Assembly (NCBI GenBank): GCA_937918935.1
Contig: CAKZSI010000077.1
Coordinates: 1 to 64,000, forward strand
Reading direction: 5' to 3'
Length of the DNA: 64,000 nucleotides
From: an uncultured Chloroflexales bacterium
GTDB lineage: Bacteria > Chloroflexota > Chloroflexia > Chloroflexales > Chloroflexaceae
Each line of letters begins with the position of its first letter. Within the stretch, counting starts at the first letter, position 1. The notes under the pieces were generated by a model. It made no database searches, had not been told where the DNA came from, and saw only the letters and a list, made by a program, of their open reading frames with translations. The position numbers were made by a program, and so were the translations under genes. Shown here piece after piece: positions 53,619 through 63,954 of this stretch.

Positions 53619-54380
53619 ATGAAAATCTTCGATCTGAGCGTACCGACCGAAAGCGGCCCGAGTGAACCGCTGCCGGTGCTGGTCGAGCACGAGAGCCATC
53701 AGCAGAGCGCGCCGTTCATGGCCAGTTTCTTCGGGGCGCGGGTGGAGGATTTGCCCGAAGGCAACGGCTGGGCCAACGATAAGGTGACAATGAGCAGCCA
53801 CGCCGGCACCCACGTTGACGCCCCCTGGCACTACTACCCGACCTGCGGCGGCCAGCGCGCCCGTACCATTGATGAGATGCCCCTGGAGTGGTTCTTTGGC
53901 AGTGGGGTGGTGCTGGACATGCGCCATATCTCCCGTGGCGGGGTAATCAGCACCGCTGATGTGCAAGCCGCCCTGGCGCGGATCAACCACACCCTCGCGC
54001 CCGGCGAGATCGTGTTCATCCAGACCGGGGCCGACAAGCTGTGGGGGCAGGCCGAGTACTTTCACGCCGGCGCGGGGATGAGCGCCGAGGCGACCCGCTG
54101 GCTGATCGCCCAGGGCATCCGTGTGATGGGCATAGACGCCTGGGGCTGGGACCAGCCGTTCTGGGCCATGAAGGAGCGTTTCCAGCAGACCGGTGACCCG
54201 GCGGTGATCTGGGAGGCCCATCGGGTGGGACGTGACCTGGAGTACTGCCACATCGAGAAACTGGCCAACCTCGACACGCTGCCCCGGCCCACGGGATTCA
54301 AGGTCGCCTGTTTTCCGGTCAAACTCACCGGCGGCAGCGCCGGATGGACGCGCGTGGTGGCGATTTTCGAGGATCTGTAG
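53619..54380 (+). CDS. Cyclase family (kynurenine-formamidase-like) metal hydrolase
   Basis: A 253-residue enzyme of the cyclase family. The metal-binding motif is SSHAGTHVDAPWHYY (H-x-G-T-H-x-D-x-P-x-H), with DLSVPTESGPSEP at the start and GIRVMGIDAWGWDQP near the middle, where the family normally has a conserved D-x-x-S/W segment. Members hydrolyse amides or cyclic esters of aromatic or other acids. GGAGG lies 8 nt upstream of the ATG at 53619; an ATG at 53592 is less likely. It is 101 bp upstream of a BKACE gene on the same strand, suggesting one degradation pathway. Confidence 0.82.
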   Translation: MKIFDLSVPTESGPSEPLPVLVEHESHQQSAPFMASFFGARVEDLPEGNGWANDKVTMSSHAGTHVDAPWHYYPTCGGQRARTIDEMPLEWFFGSGVVLDMRHISRGGVISTADVQAALARINHTLAPGEIVFIQTGADKLWGQAEYFHAGAGMSAEATRWLIAQGIRVMGIDAWGWDQPFWAMKERFQQTGDPAVIWEAHRVGRDLEYCHIEKLANLDTLPRPTGFKVACFPVKLTGGSAGWTRVVAIFEDL

Positions 54381-54481
54381 GTTCGCAACTCTCCCGCCTG
54401 GCAAGGGGCGTGGGGAGACCGGGTTTCCCGACCTGCTCACGGCTTGCGGCACGCCCACCAGGGCAACCGAAAGGAGCGCGC

Positions 54482-55414
54482 ATGGAACCGCTGATCGTCA
54501 CGGCCGCGCTGACCGGCGCGGTCACGGTGCCAACCCAGACCCCCTACCTGCCCTACACCATCGAGCAACTGGCCGAGGATGCCGAACAGTGCGCCCGCGC
54601 GGGCGCGGCAATTATCCACATTCACGCCCGGAACCCCGAAAACGGCGCGCCGTCGTCAGATATGGACCTCTTCGGCGCCATCCTCAAGGCGATCAAGGCC
54701 CGTACCAACGCGGTGATCTGCACTACCACCGGCGGCGGGGTAGGCATGGCGCCGGCCGACCGCGTGCGCGTCGTGCCAACCTGGCAGCCGGAACTGGCGA
54801 CGTGCAACATGGGATCGATGAACTTCTCCGTGCATCCGGTGGCGCGACGCTTCAACGACAGCGACTACCGCTTTCCCTGGGAGGCCCAGTGGCTCAAGGG
54901 GAGCGAGGATTTCATCTTCCCCAACACGTTCGCCAGCATCCGGCACTTCCTTGAAGAGATGCGCAAAACCGGCACACGACCGGAGTTCGAGATCTACGAT
55001 GTCGGCCATCTCTACAACCTCGACTTCATGCTCAACGAGGGCCTGGTCGAAAAACCGATCTGGCTACAGTTCGTGATGGGTGTGCTGGGCGGCATCCGCG
55101 CCACGCTCTACGACCTGACCCACCTGCTCGACACGGCCACGCGCCTCTTCGGGCCGGACGGCTACCGCTGGTCGGTGATCGGCGCCGGGTACCCGCAGCA
55201 GTTTCACATGTGCACCGCGGCGATCATGCTCGGCGGCCATGCCCGCGTGGGGCTGGAGGACAACATCTTCGTGCGCCGGGGTGTGCTGGGCCGGAACCAC
55301 GAACTGGTCGAGAAGATCGTGCGGATTGCGGGGGAGTTCGACCGGCCCATCGCCACGCCCGCCGAGGTGCGCAGCCTGCTGAAGCTGAAGGGGCAGGAGC
55401 AGGTGGGGTTTTAG
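54482..55414 (+). CDS. Beta-keto acid cleavage enzyme (BKACE / Kce family)
   Basis: A 310-residue TIM-barrel enzyme. AGAAIIHIHARNPENGAPS carries the zinc-binding His pair, and a later YQ/HMCTAAIMLGGHARVGLEDN segment holds the acidic and histidine residues of the family. BKACE enzymes condense a beta-keto acid with acetyl-CoA to give acetoacetate and a CoA ester; the founding member acts in lysine fermentation. Here the neighbour is a cyclase-family hydrolase, not lysine genes, so the substrate is probably another beta-keto acid. AAAGGAG lies 4-5 nt before the ATG; the frame is open to 54344 but that part is repeat DNA. Confidence 0.88.
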   Translation: MEPLIVTAALTGAVTVPTQTPYLPYTIEQLAEDAEQCARAGAAIIHIHARNPENGAPSSDMDLFGAILKAIKARTNAVICTTTGGGVGMAPADRVRVVPTWQPELATCNMGSMNFSVHPVARRFNDSDYRFPWEAQWLKGSEDFIFPNTFASIRHFLEEMRKTGTRPEFEIYDVGHLYNLDFMLNEGLVEKPIWLQFVMGVLGGIRATLYDLTHLLDTATRLFGPDGYRWSVIGAGYPQQFHMCTAAIMLGGHARVGLEDNIFVRRGVLGRNHELVEKIVRIAGEFDRPIATPAEVRSLLKLKGQEQVGF

Positions 55415-55483
55415 AGCACTGAGCGGAAGGTTTGACCGGCTGAGGACACTGAGTGGTCCGTGAACGAAGTTTCCGTGCATGTC

Positions 55484-55555
55484 CGCCCCCCTCCCAACCT
55501 CCCCGGTTGAGGGAAGTACCCGGACTCCCTCCCCAGCGGGGTTGGGGAGGGGGCG
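55484..55555. repeat. Inverted GC-rich repeat after the BKACE gene
   Basis: Arms 55484-55499 (CGCCCCCCTCCCAACC) and 55540-55555 (GGTTGGGGAGGGGGCG) are near-exact complements, enclosing 40 bp. It lies between convergent genes. It resembles the hairpin at ~8140-8186. Confidence 0.55.
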
Positions 55556-55619
55556 AAGTTACTAAAAATCGTAGTTCACAGAGGACCGAGCGGGAAACCC
55601 CGGGTTCTCCACTGGCCTG

Positions 55620-56594
55620 TCAGCCGGGGCGCGACACGCCGCGCAGGGCCGCCCGCAGGGAAAGCAGGTCGATCTCCAGGCCGGCGCGGTCATCGGTGTG
55701 GAAAAAGCGCAGTCGGGGCGGGGCGATTGGGGAAGTGCAGCGGGCGGTCCAATGCTGGAGGCTCGCGAAGCGATCTGCCAGCGTGGTGGTGACTGCGGAG
55801 ACGGCTTCACGCGGGCCGACGAGGATCACCTGGGAGTCGAAGCCGGGATGCGCAGCGAACATGGCTGAGCCGGCCACTGTCCGCACCAGGATGCCCAGGC
55901 GGGCCAGCACGCCTTCGGCCACAGGGCGGCCACAGCGCCGCACCAGCGCCGCGAACCCCGCGATGCTTATACTGGTCGCCGCCCAGCCAGGCTGCGCGGT
56001 GAGGGCGGGCAGCGCATTCGCCAGGGTGTGCAGGCAGGGCAGGCCGGTGACGGGGTGGAAATGCTCGTAGCAAGAAAAGCGTTGCGCCCGCGCCACCAAC
56101 TGGTCGTGGGCCGCCGCACCCAATGGCAGCAGGGCCGCCACCCGGTAGAGCAGGGCCTCAAAGGTGAAGGGCTTAAGGAAGTAGTCGTCCAGAGGGCCCG
56201 TTGCGGCCAGGCGAGGATCGCTCATCGAGTCCATCGTCGAGACGGTCAGCACAGGGATGTGGGCGGTGACGGGACTGGCGCGCACCATATCCCGCAGGCG
56301 ATGACCGTCGAAGCCCGGCTTATGCACGTCGGTAATCAGCAAATGCGGACGAACGCGGGCCGCCAGTTCGAGCGTCGCCGGACCGGCGCCCGCGGGCGCG
56401 CCGATGTATTCGAAGCCGTGACTGGTCAGCAGCAGGGCGTAGATCTGGCGGATGTCCGGGTCATCGTCGCTCACCAGCACGCGGGCCAGCGGGCGCGATG
56501 GCGCCGGAGCGGGGAGCGCCGCGAACCGCGCGTTCTGGAACAACGCGCGCCGGGGGGGCCTCGTACCCGGACGAATTGACGTTACGTAGCTCAC
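55620..56594 (-). CDS. Response regulator with degenerate GGDEF-like output domain
   Basis: A 324-residue protein. Residues ~35-160 are a receiver domain (VLVSDDDPDIRQIYALLL, phospho-acceptor Asp in LLITDVHKPGFDG, Lys in YFLKPFTFEALL). After a short linker, FHPVTGLPCLHTLANAL looks like the start of a GGDEF domain (DPLTGLPNR in active enzymes) and SISIAGFAALVRRCGR corresponds to its second strand, but no GGDEF or I-site follows, so it should not make cyclic di-GMP. A DNA-binding domain is absent. It is monocistronic, convergent with the BKACE gene. No cognate kinase is adjacent. Confidence 0.72.
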   Translation of the reverse strand: MSYVTSIRPGTRPPRRALFQNARFAALPAPAPSRPLARVLVSDDDPDIRQIYALLLTSHGFEYIGAPAGAGPATLELAARVRPHLLITDVHKPGFDGHRLRDMVRASPVTAHIPVLTVSTMDSMSDPRLAATGPLDDYFLKPFTFEALLYRVAALLPLGAAAHDQLVARAQRFSCYEHFHPVTGLPCLHTLANALPALTAQPGWAATSISIAGFAALVRRCGRPVAEGVLARLGILVRTVAGSAMFAAHPGFDSQVILVGPREAVSAVTTTLADRFASLQHWTARCTSPIAPPRLRFFHTDDRAGLEIDLLSLRAALRGVSRPG

Positions 56595-56704
56595 GGCCAG
56601 ATCCAGGTCTGCTCAACTTACTGGCGCTGCTACAGCGCACCTGCTCTATCAAGAAGAACGCCGCTCCTGGCTGCGAAGTTACGGCCCAGAGGGAAATAAA
56701 GTTC

Positions 56705-56833
56705 GCCCAGCCGCAGGCGAGGGGCTGGGAGGGTTTGCCCTCCCCGCAGAACCTCGCGTGCCGCGCGTCGGCGGGCGGCCCAGCCGCAGGCGAGGGGCTG
56801 GGAGGGTTTGCCCTCCCAGAAAACTGTTTTTTC
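56705..56833. repeat. 40-bp direct repeat with hairpins upstream of the carboxylase
   Basis: The 40 bases at 56705-56744 recur at 56778-56817 (period 73). Each ends in GGGAGGG-TTTG-CCCTCCC; the second is followed by AGAAAACTGTTTTTT and may terminate transcription. The 447-bp gap 56595-57041 holds this, then TACAAT at 56880-56885, a possible -10 for the carboxylase gene; no other feature was seen. Confidence 0.65.
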
Positions 56834-57041
56834 CCATCGTCGTGCAACGAAGCCGCATTTGTAACAGGACGGAGTATGCTACAATAAGCGGCGGCGCAGC
56901 GGGCTTGCCGCACGCTCGGAATCGCCCTGGTACCAGTTTCCACGAGACTCCTCCAGCCGTCTGGCTGCGCGATCAATATCGAGGCGGTCATCCCCGGGTT
57001 TCCGGGAGCGATCCCTCTGGAAACTGGTCATATGGAAGCGG

Positions 57042-58826
<1,785 letters not shown>

Positions 58827-59099
58827 TCGCTCCAAGGTGTAATTGACCGGACGCGGCGGGCCGGTGATAGTTGCTCGGCCCGTCTCCTCAAATCCTGGAA
58901 GATCGCGCGCGTTGCCACGGCTGACCTTCACCCGCGCCCGAACAGAGGTGTTGCAATTGAAGGCGGCTGTCGGCGATCAGATTCTGATACTACAAGCGCG
59001 GGGAAAGCTGATGTCCCCGCGTCCTTGTTTCGCCGGTCACGCTCTTCGCCGCGCGATGACCGCTCCGGCGCATGTTCTCCCACCGATGGACAACGGCGT

Positions 59100-59729
59100 A
59101 TGGCGACCGAGACGGTCACGCTGCGGCCCGCAACCTCCGCCGATGCCGGGACCCTGGCTGAACTGGTGGTGCAACTCTTCCACGCCGAAATGCCCGGCGT
59201 GCTGCGGGGACCGCGCAATGGCCAGGTGCGCCTGATACGTCACCTCGTCGAGCACGAACTGGCCAGCGGTGTGCGCGGGCGCTTTATTGCCCTCGATGCC
59301 GGTGGCGCCGTGGTGGGGAGCGCCAGTATCCGCCTCCACAGCGACGCGAGTACGGTCAACCTGCCCCCAGGGACGCTCACACTGGCCATACGCTGCCTGG
59401 GTCCGCTCAACACCCTGATCCTCATCGGCAATATGCTGCGGGCCGCCCTGGTTGGTGAAACACGCCTGCGCCCCGGCGAATGCTATATCTACAGCGTGGT
59501 CGTCGCGGAGGACCAGCGCGGGCGTGGTATTGGCGATGCAATTATGCAGCAGATCGAAGCACAGGCCCGTTGCCTGGGCGTGAGCGTCGCCTACCTGCGC
59601 GTCATCAGCAGCAATCAACCCGCGCGCCGTCTCTACCTCCGGCGCGGCTATCAGATTGTGGCACGCACCTCTCGCTTCGTCGGCAGGATCGGCATCCCTA
59701 GCGAACTTATGCGTAAGGATTTGCGTTAG
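59100..59729 (+). CDS. GNAT-family N-acetyltransferase
   Basis: A 209-residue acetyltransferase. TVTLRPATSADAGTLAELVV opens the fold; the acetyl-CoA loop is VVAEDQRGRGIGDAIMQQIE; SNQPARRLYLRRGYQIV is motif B. The ATG at 59100 has only a weak ribosome site (GGA); upstream the frame is open but basic and without similarity. The 273-bp gap before it, 58827-59099, shows no other gene or clear repeat. Substrate unknown. Confidence 0.82.
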   Translation: MATETVTLRPATSADAGTLAELVVQLFHAEMPGVLRGPRNGQVRLIRHLVEHELASGVRGRFIALDAGGAVVGSASIRLHSDASTVNLPPGTLTLAIRCLGPLNTLILIGNMLRAALVGETRLRPGECYIYSVVVAEDQRGRGIGDAIMQQIEAQARCLGVSVAYLRVISSNQPARRLYLRRGYQIVARTSRFVGRIGIPSELMRKDLR

Positions 59730-59996
59730 ATGCGGGTTGGCTGCGCTGCCTGTTGCGAATCCATTCGGGGGAGGCGCGAAGGGCGCGGCTCTCTGATTCC
59801 GCCCGCAGTGGCGGACCCGTCCTGACTGCGCCAGGGCATGCACCCGCCGCGCATGGAACAGGGATTGCGGGGAGGTGTGGCCTCCCCGCAATCTCCCAAT
59901 CGGAGCCTCGGGCGCGAACCATTCAATGAGAAATGCTGTAGAATGCAGGCAAAGGGCGCTCGGTTTCGCGCCAGCGCCAACGGTTGAGGAGCGACT

Positions 59997-61439
59997 ATGC
60001 CAAAGGATGTCATTACTCCCCGGGCGACCGATTATAACCAGTGGTACCTCGATATTGTGCGCGAAGCCGACCTGGCGGAGCCGGCCGAGGTGGTGCGCGG
60101 CTGCATCGTGGTCAAGGCCACCGGTTGGGGCATCTGGGAGATGATGCAGCGCGAGCTTGATCAGCGCATTAAGGCCACCGGCCACGCCAATGTGCAGTTT
60201 CCGTTGCTCATCCCCAGAAGCTTCATCATGAAAGAGGCCGAGCACGTTGAGGGCTTCGCGCCCGAGGTCGCCGAGGTTACCCGCGCCGGCGGCGAGGATC
60301 TGAGCGATCCCTACGTGATTCGCCCGACCAGCGAGACAATTATCGGCTATTTCTACAGCCGCTGGATCCGCTCCTACCGCGATCTGCCCCTGCTCTACAA
60401 CCAGTGGTGCAACGTCATGCGCTGGGAGATGCGTACTCGCCCCTTCCTGCGCACCTCGGAGTTCTGGTGGCAGGAGGGACACACCGCCCATGCCACCGAG
60501 GCCGAGGCGGAAGCCGAAACCCTCAAGATCCTCCACGAGGTCTATGCCGATTTCGTCGAGCAGATTATGGCCGTGCCGGTCATCCGCGGGCTGAAGACCG
60601 AAAAGGAGAAGTTCCCCGGCGCGCTGCGCTCCTACTGCATCGAGGCGATGATGCAGGACGGGCGCGCCCTCCAGGCCGGAACTTCGCATAACCTGGGCCA
60701 GAACTTCGCCCGCGCTTTCGATATTACCTACACCGACCAGAACAATACCGTTCAACACTGCTGGACGACCAGTTGGGGCGTGAGTACGCGGCTCATCGGC
60801 GCGCTGATTATGACCCACTCCGATGATGAGGGCCTGGTGCTGCCCCCGCGCCTGGCGCCCACCCAGGTGGTGATTGTGCCGATTTACAAAAACCCCGAGG
60901 AGCGCACCCGCGTGCTGGAAACCATCGAGCGCATCACCGGCGACTGGCAGGGACGGCTGCGCTTCAAGGTGGATGACCGCGATAATCTCACCCCGGGCTT
61001 CAAGTTCAACGAGTGGGAACTGAAGGGTGTGCCGGTGCGCCTCGAAGTCGGCCCGAAAGACGTGGAGAAGAACAGTGTGGCCGTCGCCCGGCGCGACGTG
61101 CCGGGCCGTGAGGGCAAGAGCTTCGTGCCCCAGGCCGGTCTCACCGAGCGCCTCGTGGCTTTGCTTGACGAGATGCAGACCGGTCTCTTCCGGCGCGCCC
61201 TGACCTTCCGCGAGCAACGTAGCGCCACGGTGCGCTCCTACGATGAGTTGAAGCAGCAGGTCGAGCAGGGCTTTGCCTGGGCCTACTGGGACGGGAGCGC
61301 CGATGATGAGCGCCGCATCCAGGAGGAAACCCGCGCCACCATCCGCTGCATTCCCCTGGAGCAACCCGAAACGCCCGGAGTCTGCGTCTACACGGGACGC
61401 GAAACGATGCGCCAGGTGGTGTTTGCCCGGGCCTATTGA
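59997..61439 (+). CDS. proS: Prolyl-tRNA synthetase, archaeal/eukaryal type
   Basis: A 480-residue class II synthetase charging tRNA-Pro. It lacks the large editing insertion of E. coli-type ProS and ends in Tyr (VVFARAY), as archaeal-type enzymes do. Motifs: VIRPTSETIIGYFYSRWI, the motif 2 loop NVMRWEMRTRPFLRTSEFWWQEGHTAH, and WGVSTRLIGALIMTHSDDEGLVLPP (motif 3). The anticodon-binding domain follows, then a zinc-like C-terminal region. GAGGAG is 6 nt before the ATG. The upstream gap, 59730-59996, contains TAGAAT at 59939-59944, a possible -10, and a hairpin-like GGGGAGGTGTGGCCTCCCC. Confidence 0.95.
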   Translation: MPKDVITPRATDYNQWYLDIVREADLAEPAEVVRGCIVVKATGWGIWEMMQRELDQRIKATGHANVQFPLLIPRSFIMKEAEHVEGFAPEVAEVTRAGGEDLSDPYVIRPTSETIIGYFYSRWIRSYRDLPLLYNQWCNVMRWEMRTRPFLRTSEFWWQEGHTAHATEAEAEAETLKILHEVYADFVEQIMAVPVIRGLKTEKEKFPGALRSYCIEAMMQDGRALQAGTSHNLGQNFARAFDITYTDQNNTVQHCWTTSWGVSTRLIGALIMTHSDDEGLVLPPRLAPTQVVIVPIYKNPEERTRVLETIERITGDWQGRLRFKVDDRDNLTPGFKFNEWELKGVPVRLEVGPKDVEKNSVAVARRDVPGREGKSFVPQAGLTERLVALLDEMQTGLFRRALTFREQRSATVRSYDELKQQVEQGFAWAYWDGSADDERRIQEETRATIRCIPLEQPETPGVCVYTGRETMRQVVFARAY

Positions 61440-61656
61440 GCAGGTGGGTTTAGCGAAAAACTCCAGTTCACAGACTATTGCGGCAACCAGGGTTTCCTGG
61501 CTTCTGCCGGGCGCACGGGTATGCCGTCAGCATTCCGGGTGATAGGGGCAGTTTGCGAACCGTTTCTCTCTCGCCGGGGCGGGCCAGCGACACTTCGATC
61601 GCCCCGCGACGCCCCCGGGCGCCGGTGCAGGTTGAAGGTGACCGCCCTGGCCTCTG

Positions 61657-61687
61657 ATTTCCACAAGTGTGCATAACCTGTGGAGAA
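61657..61687. promoter_or_regulatory. Cluster of DnaA-box-like sites after proS
   Basis: TGTGCATAA (61668-61676) is, on the minus strand, a perfect TTATNCACA box. TGTGGAGAA (61679-61687) is a one-mismatch box in the same orientation, and ATTTCCACA (61657-61665) a two-mismatch box in the other. The 260-bp gap 61440-61700 between convergent genes holds no gene. Confidence 0.45.
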
Positions 61688-61700
61688 CCTGAACACGCGC

Positions 61701-62804
61701 TTACGGGCCGCGCATGGCCATGTAGACCTCGACATGGCGGCGGGCGATGGCGGCCTGGGTGAAACGGTCCAGCACGCGCTCCCGCCCGCGGCGGGCCAGA
61801 TCCTGCCGGGCGCCGGGATCATCGGCAAGGTGCGCGATGGCCGCGCTGAGGGCGGCGACATCGCCCTCGGGGTAGGTCAGGCCAGCATCGTCGATCACGT
61901 GGGGGATTTCGCCGGAACATGAGCCGATCACCGGCACGCCGCAACTCATTGCCTCGATTAACACCCGCCCGAACTGTTCCTTCCAGGTCGGCGTGGTGCG
62001 CGAGGGAAGCACCAGCACGTCGAAACTGCGCAGCACCGCGGGCGCTTCGATGCTGCTCACGGCGGGAAGCAGTTCAATCCGCCCATCAAGGCCCAGTTGC
62101 GCGGCCCGCCGCGCGATGACCGGCCGTTGCACCCCATTGCCCACCAGGCGTAACCGCACGCGCTGCGGCAGCCGCGCCACCGCTTCCACCAGATCGAGCA
62201 CCCCCTTTTCGGGAACCAGCCGGCCCAGGTAGCCAACCACGAAGGCGGCGCCATCGCGCTGCTGCGGGGAAGGAGCGAACAACTCGGGATCAACCCCCAC
62301 CTGGGGTACGATTGTCAGCGGCCCGGTGTAGCCGTGACGACGAATGATACGCGCGGCTTCCTGGTTGCAGGCCAGGGCGTGGGCCGCGTGGCGGAAGGTG
62401 TAGCGTTCGAAGAGATTGAAGGGCGGCGGGTAGAAGCGCTCGATGTTGGCATAGTTGTAGAAACAGCACCGCGCGCCGAGCGCCGCGCCCAGGCGCATCG
62501 CCTGGAAGGTGGCGAGGTTGAAACTCTCTTCGTCAATATGGAAGACCTCGGGACGCAACCGGCGCAACGCGCGTCCCAGGGTGGGGTAGAAGTGGATGTG
62601 GTGCCGGCCATTGAGGGCAATAGGCAGCACCTCCAGCGCATAGCCGGCGGTATAGCGCCGTTCCAGCCACTGCATGCCCACGCGAGGCTCGCGCCAGCCC
62701 GGGGGAACCAGCACCGTCAATTCGATGCCGAGCCGGGCAATCTCTTCGAGCTTGCGTTGATAGGCACCGGCCACCAGCGCCTTCGAGAGCATAACGACAC
62801 GCAT
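61701..62804 (-). CDS. Family 4 glycosyltransferase
   Basis: A 367-residue GT-B fold enzyme. MRVVMLSKALVAGAYQRKLE starts the acceptor domain; IVPQVGVDPELFAP, VGYLGRLVPEKGVLDLVEAV and the donor-binding EQFGRVLIEAMSCGVPVIGS (E-x7-E motif) are typical of GT4 enzymes using nucleotide sugars for polysaccharide or glycolipid synthesis. The ATG at 62804 gives the family N-terminus at once; the frame runs on upstream into the serC region without similarity. There is no clear ribosome site. serC lies upstream on the same strand, 68 bp away with a dispersed palindrome between. Confidence 0.88.
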   Translation of the reverse strand: MRVVMLSKALVAGAYQRKLEEIARLGIELTVLVPPGWREPRVGMQWLERRYTAGYALEVLPIALNGRHHIHFYPTLGRALRRLRPEVFHIDEESFNLATFQAMRLGAALGARCCFYNYANIERFYPPPFNLFERYTFRHAAHALACNQEAARIIRRHGYTGPLTIVPQVGVDPELFAPSPQQRDGAAFVVGYLGRLVPEKGVLDLVEAVARLPQRVRLRLVGNGVQRPVIARRAAQLGLDGRIELLPAVSSIEAPAVLRSFDVLVLPSRTTPTWKEQFGRVLIEAMSCGVPVIGSCSGEIPHVIDDAGLTYPEGDVAALSAAIAHLADDPGARQDLARRGRERVLDRFTQAAIARRHVEVYMAMRGP

Positions 62805-62816
62805 AGAAGGCCATCG

Positions 62817-62835
62817 GGGCAACCAGGTTGCCCCA
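62817..62835. repeat. Dispersed palindrome between serC and the glycosyltransferase
   Basis: GGGGCAACC-A-GGTTGCCCC, identical to the core of the palindrome at 29025-29043. Confidence 0.65.
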
Positions 62836-62871
62836 CACCTCTGTCTGCCGAACGGGAAGGATGCGCCCGCG

Positions 62872-63954
62872 CTACCCGTGCCTGGCCGCGAAGGCGTCCA
62901 TAAACTGCGCCAGGGCGCGGCAACTCTCCTCCTCCAGCGCATTGTAGAGCGAGGCGCGAATGCCGCCGACAGAGCGATGCCCGGCCAGACCCACCATGCC
63001 CTCCGCCTGGGCCTCGCTGACGAAGCGTTTCGCCAGAGCCTCATCGGGCAAGCGGAACGTAGCGTTCATCTGCGAGCGGGAGCCGGGTTCGGCGTGACCG
63101 CGGTAGAAGCCGCCGCTGCGGTCAATCGCGGCATAGACCAGGGCGGCCTTGCGCGCGTTGCGCTCGGCCATGGCGGGAAGGCCACCCAACCCCTCGATCC
63201 ACTCCAGCACCAGATCGAGCAGATACACCGCAAAGACCGGCGGGGTATTGTAGAGGGAGTTATTCTTGGCGTGCGTCTTGTAGCTGAAGATGGCCGGCAG
63301 ATCGGCGCGGGCCTGCTGCATGAAGCCCTGATTGATCGCCACCACGGTCACGCCCGCGGGGCCAATATTCTTCTGGGCGCCGGCGTAGAACAGGGCCAGA
63401 CGCGAGGCGTCAAAGGGGCGCGCCATGATGTCGCTGCTCATATCCGCCACTACGGGCACATCCTCAATAGTGGGGATCTCTGGCCACTGCACCCCCTGAA
63501 TGGTCTCGTTGGTGGTGATATGCATATAGGCCGGCTCTTCGGAGAGGCGGATCTCTGCCGGCGCCGGCACGCGGCGGTAGTCGCCTTCGGCGCTGCTGGC
63601 AGCCACCGCGGTGCGCCCGACCCGGCGCGCCTCTTCAAGCGCCTTTTCGCCCCAACTGCCACTGACGACATAATCGGCCACCTTGCCCGGCACGAGAAAA
63701 TTGAGGGGCACCAGGGCGAACTGCGTGCTGGCGCCACCCTGCATGAACAGCACCCGATAGTCGTCGTTCAATCCAAGCAGGGCCTTGAAACGACTTTCGG
63801 CGCGCGCATTGATCGCTTCATACTCCTTCGAGCGATGGCTCATCTCGAGGATGGACATCCCGCGACCCTGGAAGTCGAGTAGTTCAGCCTGGGCGCGCTC
63901 CAGCACGGCTCGCGGCAATACCGCCGGACCGGGGTTAAAATTGTGAATGGCCAT
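62872..63954 (-). CDS. serC: Phosphoserine aminotransferase
   Basis: A 360-residue PLP enzyme making 3-phosphoserine from 3-phosphohydroxypyruvate in serine synthesis. NFNPGPAVLPRAVLE, MSHRSKEY, FMQGGASTQFALVPLNF, the PLP lysine in YAGAQKNIGPAGVTVV, and the phosphate-binding GHRSVGGIRASLYNA all match the family, and the length is standard. AGGAG lies 8 nt upstream of the ATG. Few residues of upstream DNA remain in the window, so its promoter cannot be judged. Confidence 0.96.
   Translation of the reverse strand: MAIHNFNPGPAVLPRAVLERAQAELLDFQGRGMSILEMSHRSKEYEAINARAESRFKALLGLNDDYRVLFMQGGASTQFALVPLNFLVPGKVADYVVSGSWGEKALEEARRVGRTAVAASSAEGDYRRVPAPAEIRLSEEPAYMHITTNETIQGVQWPEIPTIEDVPVVADMSSDIMARPFDASRLALFYAGAQKNIGPAGVTVVAINQGFMQQARADLPAIFSYKTHAKNNSLYNTPPVFAVYLLDLVLEWIEGLGGLPAMAERNARKAALVYAAIDRSGGFYRGHAEPGSRSQMNATFRLPDEALAKRFVSEAQAEGMVGLAGHRSVGGIRASLYNALEEESCRALAQFMDAFAARHG

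Noticed and set aside
55453-56070. Plus-strand frame antisense to the receiver/GGDEF gene
   Set aside because: Arg/Ser/Pro-rich shadow frame; the minus strand has clear domain motifs.
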